Assembly (NCBI RefSeq): GCF_026745355.1
Contig: NC_079205.1
Coordinates: forward strand, 43,878,349-43,942,348
DNA: 64,000 bases
Direction of reading: 5' to 3'
From: Beta vulgaris subsp. vulgaris
Taxonomy: Eukaryota > Streptophyta > Magnoliopsida > Caryophyllales > Amaranthaceae
The position numbers and the translations under genes were made by a program. The notes under the pieces were generated by a model. That model was not told the DNA's origin and did no database searches. It worked only from the letters and a program-made list of their open reading frames with translations. This document shows, piece by piece, positions 34,992-45,044 of the stretch. Positions within the stretch are counted from its first letter, which is position 1; each line of letters begins with the position of its first letter.

Positions 34992-36139
34992 CTAGCAATA
35001 TATGCATGCGATGCGTGCAATAGTATATTAATATGAGTAATGTTATATGCAGCCCTTAAGGTTACATATATATAAGCATTAAATACATTTCCTAAAATGG
35101 TATAAATTCTGATATTGATGATAAAATCACACATAAATCGATGTAATCAATGCTTTATTTTTCAAAAACTTTTCCTTTTAAGCCTCTCATGTGCAGCTCT
35201 AGGGGCTGCATATAGCTTTTTCCTTATTTTAAAGGCAATAAAGCTTCGCAAGAGTGAGATAGATTAGATAAAAAATAAAATTTGTGTTTATGACGTTGGG
35301 TTATCAATTTTTGGGCTTGGATAAAATGTAAGTTGCTTTTGGGATCATTTTAATCTCTATTATATAAGCAAAGGGGGGAGTTATGGTGTCGCCTCTTGAA
35401 AATACGTATATACCCTTAATCTCACAAAAAATAATAAAGAAAAGATTTTTTTAATTCTTTCCTCATTTACAAATATGGGTAGTAAAAAAGCTTTACATTA
35501 CCAAAAAAAATACATAAAAATGTATAAAAGGAAAATCACAAGTGAAAATATGAATTGATGACTAAATCAATTTTCAAACAATTATAAAATAAAGATTCAC
35601 GGAGATTCTTACTATCCAAACTCTCAGTTGCAATAACAATTTCAAATAACATGCATTAACAACCCATAAAAGAATTAAGAAACTTAATTAGAAAATATTC
35701 ATTTTTTCAATTTGTTGGGGATCACCAATTAGTTGGGATTATATATAATTAAAGATGTAAACATACATCATCAGATAATATCAATTTATAAATTATTTTT
35801 TTTATTAAAGCACTACTCACCATAGTATGTCTAAAAACCACTATTACCCAGTGAAATTAAATTGAACTACTACTCATAAAATACACTTATAAAATATACG
35901 TATTTTTTGTTTAAAAAATAACATAATCTACATCATTTTTTAATAGGATGGTTGTTGAATATTCTATCAAAAATACAAGCTAACATATCCTACATCGAGT
36001 TAGTCTTTTATGGAAAATATTACTCGCTCTTTCCACTAGAAATGCAAATAAAATATCATAACTTTCATCAATATTCACCATAAATATTACTCTTAAGTTG
36101 GTTTTCTAACACTTTTTGATGTTACTATTAATATTAATA
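34992..36139 (-). mobile_element. Helitron split and rearranged by an inversion
   Basis: The 3' terminus (minus strand hairpin gcacgcatcgcatgc … CTAG) is at 34992-35020. The 5' terminus TCTCTATTATATAAGC is at 35354 but in plus orientation, followed by about 790 bp of body. Between them lies host sequence in inverted orientation relative to copy B. See the MITE entries and the finding on inversion. Confidence 0.7.
35038..35223 (+). mobile_element. MITE copy 1 bounding an inversion
   Basis: About 185 bp with terminal repeats around atatgcagccctta and ggggctgcatata. Its reverse complement matches 36140-36316 across the full length, including the inner block ttacatcgatttatgtgtgattttatc. Non-coding. 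Confidence 0.82.
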
Positions 36140-36316
36140 GGAAAAAGCTATATGCAGCCCTTAGGGTTGCACATGAGAGGTTTAAAAGGAAAAGTTTTTG
36201 AAAAATAAAGCATTGATTACATCGATTTATGTGTGATTTTATCATCAATATCAAAATTTATACCATTAAATGTATTTAATGGTTATATGCAACTTTAAGG
36301 GTTGCATATAACATTA
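36140..36316 (-). mobile_element. MITE copy 2 bounding an inversion
   Basis: Inverted partner of 35038-35223. The sequence to its right (aaaatattaatattatgtgag) matches copy B (57543-57560) directly, while the sequence to its left does not. Confidence 0.82.
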
Positions 36317-36433
36317 CCCTTAAAATATTAATATTATGTGAGAAAAACTATGATTTCAGCATTCATATTGCTTAGAAGATGTGTATTTAGTCATTTAGTA
36401 ATGATTTTTTTTGCTCCTTTATGCAATATTATA

Positions 36434-36698
36434 CTCCCTTCGTCCCAAATTAGTTACTACATTTTGACCATAGGCACTATTCACGTCATAACTTTGACTA
36501 TCTTTTACTCCATATACATAAGAAGAAACATAGTCATATTGGATCTTGTTTGATTCGTCCCAATTTGTATTTTCCAAATATATAATTTTTATAATATTTT
36601 CATATATGTAACTCAAGATATTGGTGTTTGAAGTTGCATCTCGTAAATTGTGATCAAAAAGCAAATTAAATGTAGCAACTTATTTGGGACAGAGGGGG
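36434..36698. mobile_element. Stowaway MITE S1
   Basis: Terminal repeats ctcccttcgtcccaaa / …tttgggacagagggg with TA on each side. 265 bp. Absent at the equivalent site of copy B. Confidence 0.88.
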
Positions 36699-37042
36699 TA
36701 GGTATGTACCTACTCCTCTTGCCGATCCAAAGTGGGATTCCAATCCAGACAACAATGGCTCAAACTACATAAAATTTATATGAGGACAAATGATAATTAT
36801 ATTTCTTTATTGTATAGATTATCTGCTAAATATATAATTAATGTAAAAAAGTTATACAAGTTTGCACATCGTTTGGAAATCGGAACCAAGAATTTTGTTC
36901 TTTTTAAGATTGGAACTAATAATAAACCAGCACATCCTTACTTTAAAAAATTAATTGTATATGTGCTCAAACTATATATTACTTTATATAAGGACAAATG
37001 GATAATGAATTTATATAAAAAAAGTTTACAAACAGTACAAAA

Positions 37043-37067
37043 TGCGGTGAGCGTGGATCGAACACGC

Positions 37068-37110
<43 letters not shown>

Positions 37111-37115
37111 CCCGC
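37043..37115 (-). tRNA. tRNA-Phe (anticodon GAA)
   Basis: The 73-nt minus-strand sequence starts GCGGGGATAGCTCAGTTGGG and has the anticodon loop CTGAAGA, T-loop GTTCGATC and discriminator A. It corresponds to the known plant cytosolic tRNA-Phe. Internal A box (tagctcagttgg) and B box (ggttcgatcc-like, gtgttcgatcc) are intact. A TTTT immediately follows, with a longer T run about 20 bases on, for polymerase III termination. CCA is not encoded, as usual in nuclear genes. An identical copy is at 59256-59328. Confidence 0.97.
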
Positions 37116-37323
37116 TGATTAATTGCATGCCATTGACTTAGTAAATTAGTTAAGAATATTTTAAGATTTTTTTTTTAGTCATGAGTATCAAATTCTTAGT
37201 TCTCTAGTAAAATTTAAACTCTGTTTTCCATTAATCTGAAACATTATAACACTTTTTTTTTTTTTATTCTTAGAATTTAGATATTTAATTCAAAATTAAT
37301 TTGAGTATGTAACATGTTATTTA

Positions 37324-38736
37324 TGGTTGAGCACAACCGGGTACCTAGTAGAATTTTATAGACCCGGACCCAGTGGGTATTAAAATTTTAGAATTGAAAT
37401 TGGAATTGGTCAAACCGGGTCCAAAATTTTTAGACTCAGACGCGGAACCGGTGGTTACCAGGTCTAAAACGGGGTACCCAGTTGTAAGTTTAACAACATA
37501 CTAAGGGCCTGTTCTCCCCAGCTTATTTTCAGTTCAGCTCTAATCAGTTCAGTTTAGTTCAGCTCTAATCAGTTCAGTACAGTTCAGCTCAGCTCCATTC
37601 TTTTATAACCATTTTGTTAAATATTATTATTATGTTGGTATAATTTATTTTACTAATTATTGTTATCATCATTATTATTATTTTGTTTATTATAGCTTTA
37701 CTCATTATTATTACTATTATTATTAGGAGGAACATGGTTTAGGTCAAAGCACAAATAAACCCACGTTTTTTAGCCCATAAACCAATCAAATGGCGTCAAG
37801 ACGGTTTATGATGTAATTTTTGCGGTCCAACCCAATCATTATTTTTATTACTAAATATTATTATATTATTAAATCTAATTATTAAAATAGTAATATTAAT
37901 TTACTTCTTAGATATTATTGTTATTATATATCATCATCAAGTATTAATATATTAATACATAATATAAAATAATAATTATTAATTATCATTATTCATTATT
38001 ATTATTATTATTATTATTAATTTATGATTATTAATATTATTTATTTATAACTATCATTTAAAAATATCCAAAATACTATTATTATTATTCATTATTATTA
38101 CTTATCATTATAATAATTATTTGATATTCATATTATTATTGTTTAGATATTTTATATATTTATTACATTCAATTTAATTCAATTTAATTCAATTCAATTC
38201 AATTCAATTAAGTTCAGTTCAGTTCAGTTCAGTTCAACTCAGCTCCAATCAGTTCAGTTCAGTTCAGCTCAGCTCCAATCAGTTCAGTTCAGTTCAGCTC
38301 AGCTCCAATCATTTCAGTTCAGTTCAACTGTTTTATGCCGAAAAGAACAAGCCCTAAGATGAGCCAATTGAGCTAAAAAAATTTTTAAAAAAATTAAATG
38401 GGTCTAAAGGCCTACTAAGTACTAAATTTTTACTTAACAACTATTATCCTATTACCAATTCTATATGAGTATATGAAAAAAAAACCAATTCTAAATACCT
38501 GGTACCCGAACCTAGACCCGCTCCAAACGGGTACCCAGATTTGGAATCGGTCCAACTGGGTACCCACCAGGTACCGGGTTTGATAAAATTCTACCCAGAA
38601 TTGAAACCGCATGCAACTGGGTCCAATTTTTGGACCCAGACCCGGACCCAGTTGGACTGGATCCGGGTCTGGATCCGACGGGTCCATACTGGGTCCGGAT
38701 TTGGGTCTAGATACCCAGAATTTCTACTCACCCTAA
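37324..38736. mobile_element. hAT-like element rich in gggtacc motifs, split by a MITE
   Basis: Left end tggttgagcacaaccgggta and right end …ctactcaccctaa form degenerate inverted termini. Both halves contain repeated acccggacc/gggtaccc motifs. Imperfect 8-bp duplicates (tgttattt/tgttatcc) flank it. Copy B at about 59697-59712 lacks it, confirming an insertion. The MITE at 37505-38354 lies inside. Confidence 0.65.
37505..38354 (+). mobile_element. Harbinger-like MITE with TTCAG pentamer arrays, copy 1
   Basis: Termini GGGCCTGTTCTCCCC / …AAAAGAACAAGCCC with TAA target duplication (37502-37504, 38355-38357). Subterminal tracts repeat ttcag/ttcagc units at both ends in inverted sense. The centre has ATT microsatellite and a conserved block around ggaacatggtttaggtc. 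Its reverse complement matches 41896-43264. No transposase. Confidence 0.88.
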
Positions 38737-38813
38737 AATTGTTATCCTTATATTCTTTAAGAGCTTATCTTATATATAGATAGTTAAATCATAATCCTAC
38801 TCGTAATCTTGTA

Positions 38814-39072
38814 CTCCCTCTGTTTTTTTTTATCATTCCTACTTTTCTGTGCGCGTCTTCCAATGCGCGTTTTAAAACTTAAATATCTTTCATTATATAT
38901 TAGTAAAAATTATAACGATTGAATATTAATAAAGTACTAATTGAGACGAATCAAACAAGACCCTACATGACTATGTTTTTTCTTATAAATTGAGAACATT
39001 TGAGAAGATTCTCTCTATGCATGAATAGTGACAAGATTCCAAGTGAGAAAGATAAAAAAAAAACAGAGGGAG
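38814..39072. mobile_element. Stowaway MITE S2
   Basis: ctccctctgtttttttt at the left, aaacagagggag at the right, TA duplications. The inner sequence gagacgaatcaaacaagac recurs at 57878. Confidence 0.85.
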
Positions 39073-39343
39073 TATTACGGTTTTTAATTATTATTATTGG
39101 CTCCATATGTATATTGGAAACCTACTATACCGTTAGCTCGTATCTTTTATAGTTTAGTATAGTTATCATTTGTACTTTTTATTTATAAATAATGAATAGT
39201 ATAATTTTCTAGGTTCTATAACTATATGATAAATGATAAATCTATATCTTAATATAATTTTTTAAAACATATTTTGAGGAACCTCCAACGTATAGAAAAA
39301 ATTTAATATGTTAAATTAAGTTAAAATCATACATAAGGTCTTA

Positions 39344-39695
39344 CTACCTTCGTTTGCTAAAGATCTTCCTTGTTACTGTTACTACAGATATCAATGAAAT
39401 CAAGTTGTGTGGGGTGTGGGGTGGGTAAAGTAGGAGAGAGAAAGGGGTTAAGATAAATAAACAAATAAAAAGGGGTTAAAGGAGGAGAGAGAAAGGGAGT
39501 AAAATTGAATTAATAATGTAATGGTGGATCATATGATAGGGACATGAGAAGGTAAAAAGGGGAAAAAAGATTCCAAATAAGGAATAAAGTAAAAGAGGGA
39601 AGATATTTTGGAAACGCATTTAAATGGAAAGAGGGAAGATCTTTAGGAAACGCACTTAAACGGAAAGAGGGAATATCTTAAGGAAACGGAGGGAG
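39344..39695. mobile_element. Stowaway MITE S3
   Basis: Ends ctaccttcgtttgctaaag / …ggaaacggagggag with TA duplications. Copy B reads straight through the site (aaggtcatataagag at about 60078-60092). Related to S6. Confidence 0.85.
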
Positions 39696-39725
39696 TATAA
39701 GAGAGCGGCTACATTTAATTTAAAA

Positions 39726-40043
39726 CTAGTATTTTACCCTGGACGATGTCCCGCGTCAGTTATAATTATTAAATATATTACATAAATTTCATATTGATTC
39801 TATCAGCTTTCCGTAATATTCTATCTAGTACGAAATTGAAAATGGATGTTATGGGGTTAGTGTTGGGTTAAAATGAGATAGAATGGGCTCGCTAAAAAGA
39901 ATGTGGGCTTGAATAAGTCTAATTTACCGTCTATTCTAATAATTTTTGTAATATTTAAAGGTAGTTTGTCAAAAATGAAACTAACTTTTTTAAGCATCCT
40001 AAACACTACGTAGTATGATATGTCATTAATTTCATTACTATAA
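39726..40043. other. Helitron 3' end fragment and intergenic DNA
   Basis: The minus strand reads gtccagggtaaaatactag into a host T at 39725, like the 3' end at 33077 in opposite orientation. I could not find its 5' end. Rest is AT-rich with no gene. Confidence 0.45.
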
Positions 40044-40316
40044 TCTATACAAATATATTAAAAGGCGTGCAAAAACAAGAAATTGTGCCACGTGGCGCTC
40101 TTCCTAGGGAGTTTTAGTTCATGTAATCCATGTACAAATAAAAAAATTAAGAAATTGCATGGTATAGCCGTATAGGGTTTGATCCCAAGACCTCAAGTAC
40201 ATATACTAAAGTTTCAACCACTAGGCTAAGTTGTATTTAGTGTTATTATCATAAAGTATTATATTAATAAATAAATTTGTTTTTACCCGAGGTATAGCCC
40301 TGGGTCTAATAACTAG
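40044..40316 (+). mobile_element. Short non-autonomous Helitron, copy 2
   Basis: Starts TCTATACAAATATATTAAAA after host A. Ends …ccctgggtctaataactag before host T. The stem acccg…tgggt is near the end. Same family as 7817-8080. Confidence 0.82.
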
Positions 40317-40539
40317 TTATATATTTGTAACATGGCAATATTAGGTGACACTCTCTATACTCTAAAAATACATATATGTGGCAGTTCAACTTAATTATAT
40401 TGATTGAAAAAAGAATAAGTTACTAAATTTGAATATATCATATATTAAAGATGTAATTGAAATTGTTTTGAATAAATAAGTAGGAAAATAGTTCAACTAC
40501 ATAATGCTTTTGCAATGCAAATGAAAAACTACTTCCTTA

Positions 40540-41031
40540 GGGCCCATTCGGTATTACTGCGGTTTTCTGTTTTTTGATTTTTTTTATTTTCAAAGTCATA
40601 TGATATACTTCCTCCGTTTCTAAATAAGTGCAACATTTGCATAGTGTTTACTATTCATAGTTTAAACTTTAATTAACTTTGGTGATTTACATTTTAGGAA
40701 AAACATAGTCATGTGGGATCTTGTTAGATTCATCTAAATGTGAATTTTTTTAATATCAACTTTTTATAATTTTTACTTATTGATAATTAAAGATATTAAT
40801 GGTTAAAATAATGCATTGGCAAACGTGAAAACAAGAAATGTTGCACTTATTTAGAAACAGAGGAAGTATGTTCTATAATGAATAAAAAATTAGTCAAATT
40901 TATTGGGAACATGATGATTGTGAAAACTGACAACTGAAAAGTGAAAACCACATTTTCTGGTTTCCCGTTTTTGGTTTTTAGTTTTCAAAAAAACTGAAAA
41001 CTGAAAACAAAAAACGATAACGAACGGGCCC
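40540..41031. mobile_element. Harbinger-like MITE containing a Stowaway
   Basis: GGGCCCATTCGGTAT / …AACGAACGGGCCC with TTA duplication (40537-40539, 41032-41034). The outer arms are rich in gaaaactgaaaac repeats. Interrupted by S4. Confidence 0.85.
40608..40866. mobile_element. Stowaway MITE S4
   Basis: cttcctccgtttctaaataag / …cttatttagaaacagaggaag with TA duplications, a well-preserved inverted pair of about 20 bp. Confidence 0.9.
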
Positions 41032-41374
41032 TTAATTAGTTCTTTTGTTTCTTAAACATCTATTAACTAGGTACACTTGTCGATAGACATCTTTGACCAT
41101 CAATATCTTCAATTATATATGATAAAAATTGTCAAAATATAAATATTATAAAAACATACATTGAGATTAACATATCGACAACTAAAATTATGACATGTAT
41201 CTTTATATATTAGTAATTAAAGATAGTCAGAGTTGGTATCTAAATAATGTAAAAAGTCATATGATGCATCTATTAAGAAACGCAGAAAGTATTATCTTGT
41301 TGAGTCATGCAATGACATCAGGGTACATACACTTGAAACTTCTTTCCACTACTAAACAAACATGCGGATTTATA
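41032..41374. other. Intergenic, no gene seen
   Basis: AT-rich. The open frame at 41195-41425 runs into S5 and has no domain. Confidence 0.4.
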
Positions 41375-41677
41375 CTTCCTCCGTCTCAAAAAAAATTTGA
41401 ACACTTGTTAGGACATGTTGTTTAAGGTGAGAAGTCATAATATGATTATAAATGTTCTTTAAAAAAAAAGTAGATGTAATAGGAGTTTGTTAGGTATTTT
41501 TTGGAGGAGAAAGAAAATTAGGTTGTTTTCATAATGATAAAATTAGAGCTTGTGGGGCAAAAGGTTGTAAGAAATCTATACCATAATAGTGGGATCATGT
41601 CAAAATGGAAGTATTCAAGCTAATATAGGCCAAACATAAAAGAAAAGTGTTTATACTATTTTGGGATGAAGGAGGAA
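41375..41677. mobile_element. Stowaway-like MITE S5
   Basis: cttcctccgtctcaaaa / …ttttgggatgaaggaggaa with TA duplications. Interior differs from S1-S4. Confidence 0.82.
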
Positions 41678-42079
41678 TAAATAAAATAACAAAATTAATT
41701 TAGGAACAAAAAGTACATTAGGACTTGAATGACAAACCATCATATAAAGTTTAGGCTTTAATATCCATACTAATATATTAAAAGGTGTTAGTAATAAAGT
41801 CTATGTGCCACATGACACTCTCCTCTAATGCTCTAATGCAAATGCTCTATTTTCATGTCACACCCCTCAATTGAAAAAATAACGTTATGTAGTTAGGGCC
41901 TGTTCTCTTCGGCATAAAACAACTGAACTGAATTGAACTGAACTGAACTGAATTGAATTGAATTGAATTGAATTGAATTAAATTAAATTAAATTAAATTA
42001 AATTAAATTGAATGTAATAAATATATAAATACTATATAAACAATAATAATATGAATATTAAATAATTATTATAAAGATA

Positions 42080-42530
<451 letters not shown>

Positions 42531-42921
42531 GTATTTTGGATATTTTCAAATGATAGTTATAAATAAATAACATTAATAATCATAAATTAATAATAATAAT
42601 TCATGATAATAATAATTATTTTATATTATTTGTATTAATATATTAATACTTGATGATGATATATAATAACAATAATATCTAAGAAGTAAATTAATATTAC
42701 TATTTTAATAATTAGATTTAATAATATAATAATATTTAGTAATAAAAATAATGATTGTGTTGGACCGCGAAAATTACATCATAAACCAACTTGACGCGAT
42801 TTGATTGGTTTATGGGCTAAAAAAGGTGGGTTTATTTGTGCTGACCTAAACCATGTTCCTCCTAATAATAATAGTAATAATAATGAGTAAAGCTATAATA
42901 AACAAAATAATATATAGAAAT

Positions 42922-42924
<3 letters not shown>

Positions 42925-43016
<92 letters not shown>

Positions 43017-43079
43017 ATAGTAATGATATAAAAATAAATAATGATAATAATAATAATGATAATAATAATAATAATAATG

Positions 43080-43116
<37 letters not shown>

Positions 43117-43117
43117 G
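42925..43117. repeat. (AAC)n and (TAA)n microsatellites
   Basis: AAC run 42925-42963, TAA run 42964-43011 and another TAA/TGA-interspersed run to 43117, inside MITE copy 2. Confidence 0.92.
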
Positions 43118-43407
43118 AGTAATTAGTAAAATAAATTATACCAACATAATAATAATATTTAACAAAATGGTTATAAAAGAATGGAGGTGAACTGAACTGA
43201 ACTGAACTGATTGGAGCTTAACTAAACTGGACTGAACTGAAAATAAGGTGGGGAGAACAGGCCCTTACAAGGTATCGAACACGTAACATTTGAAATGAAA
43301 AGTGAGAGCTCAACAATGAATCCAATATAACATCGTTATTTATTATTTTAAAATAAAATATAATAAGATCTTGTAATTATATCTCTCTAAAAGACTTATT
43401 AAATACC

Positions 43408-44632
43408 CAGTGGCGGATCCAGGAATCTGAGAATAGTTGGTCACACTCTCAGTAGCACGGAAACGGGTATACGGACGGTCGAAAGGGTACAGGGATGGAA
43501 AACGTCAAAATTAAAATTTTAAAAATGGGTACGACATAAATTCAGCTAAAAGAAAATAACAACAACTTAACTTGCAATTGCAGAACCAAGGCTAACACCA
43601 TATGCTAGTTACAATTGCTCTAAACTTGCAATGTACACAATTCCGAGTGAAATCACTTTATCTCCACAAATAATCACATCAAACTATTGATGTATCAACA
43701 AAAAATCACAAAATTCTCCCAATATCAGAGCATAGCCGCAATATGAAAAGGCCAAAAATCATAAGAAAAGGATAGCAAACAACAAAGTATAGAATTATAA
43801 GCAAGAGACGGATCAAAAATACGACGAAAACTAACCTGAGGTTGATCCTCATTGGCGTGACTGCATTTTTTCTTCAGCTTCTTATCAACGGCGTCACCAT
43901 GGCCGTCGAATCGAAGTGAAAAGTGATGGATTTTTCGATAGAATAGTTGTGAAATTTCGAAGATTTTTCTTTCGAATAACCAAACCAAACTTCAAATACA
44001 ACAAAAATCGAAGCATTAATTGAGCGAAAAATCAATGAAAATCTAATGCAAAATCAGAACCCTAAATCTATGAAACTGAAATTTTGACAAGGCCTCCAAT
44101 TCATTCAATAAAATCAACAACCAAATCAATTAATTTAACAACAAATCCAAGAATTCTCGAATCAAAATCATCTAATTTCAAAAAAATTACGTAAAACGAA
44201 AAACCTAACCTGTGAAAAATAGGAGATTCAAGAGGACGATTCGAAGAAGAAGAATTTCGCGAGTTTCCCCAATCACCATAGTTACGACACCAACCCGGCA
44301 ACACACAAGTTTTTCCCCAAATTCTAGGGTTTTGAATGATAATTTTTTATCTCTGAAAAATGCAAATCGGGTATCAATCGGTAGATCAAGGCGAGATGAT
44401 AATCTAAGTTGAAGATTTGAAAGAAAAAGGATATTCATGTAAACAAAATTCAAGAATTTTACTTAACAACTTGAGGTTGAAGGAGAGAGGAAGAGAAAGA
44501 GACGTGAGAGAGAGAAAGGGGGCCGCGTTTGATTTTTTTGGTCAGTGAATGAGAGAGAGAGTATTAATTTTTTTTTTCCAAAATAATAATTGGTCACGTG
44601 ACCAATTGTGACCCTACATAGTTCCGCCAGTG
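43408..44632. mobile_element. hAT-superfamily element (1,225 bp)
   Basis: Termini CAGTGGCGGATCC / …GTTCCGCCAGTG with a perfect 8-bp target duplication TAAATACC (43400-43407, 44633-44640). No transposase. The interior (43720-44520) has short exon-like frames on the minus strand (43725-43988, 44101-44453) and purine-rich ends, which may be captured or transcribed sequence. I recognise no domain. Confidence 0.9.
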
Positions 44633-44640
44633 TAAATACC

Positions 44641-45044
44641 TTAACACATATATCGTAATTCGTAATAACAATATATTATTATCTCTTTCTACGTAAATCT
44701 ATCTTTCTACTATTTTTCTACTTAAACTCTCTAGTCTCTCCTGTACCCTCTTCCATCATAATACCAATATATTCTCTTCTTGTAGTGATTTCCGAACTTA
44801 GATAGGAAATCTAGTAGACATAGTTTCGAATAGATAGAGTTTGTCATCAATTTCGTGAAGTGTTTCCTAATTCCGAGTCCTATTATACTTGGCAATTGGC
44901 ATTAGTTTGTTATATATACACATTGTCAGTGAATACAAGATCTCACGTTTTTGCCATACAATTAATTTTCTTCTTGGTTTTACACTTCTTCCTCTGCTTT
45001 CTTTACCTCTGTTTTTCCACTTTCTCTAACACAAGAACAACACA
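44641..45044 (+). promoter_or_regulatory. Upstream region of the sugar transporter with TATA box
   Basis: A TATA box (tatatata) at 44911-44918 lies 127 bases before the ATG, so a start near 44945 and a pyrimidine-rich 5' leader of about 100 bases are likely. The hAT element ends only 280 bases above the TATA box. Confidence 0.6.

Larger units (their letters stand above)
31845..39727. repeat. Segmental duplication, copy A
   Basis: Collinear with 51225-60125 once insertions are removed. Shared landmarks: aaatgcttgtcttaaatct (32140 / 55340), cctcacctctcaccactcttcac (33125 / 56045), the tatcagct-tggtcag block (34030 / 56625), atgatcccaaaagc, gatgtgtattta, the tRNA-Phe gene, ggaaacctactataccgtta (39110 / 59820) and ataagagagcg (39698 / 60087). 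Divergence is considerable, so the duplication is old. Confidence 0.85.

Noticed and set aside
36732..37118. 128-residue open frame on the plus strand
   Set aside because: Its end is the antisense of the tRNA-Phe gene, and the rest is AT-rich intergenic DNA. The same applies to the frame at 59130-59387.
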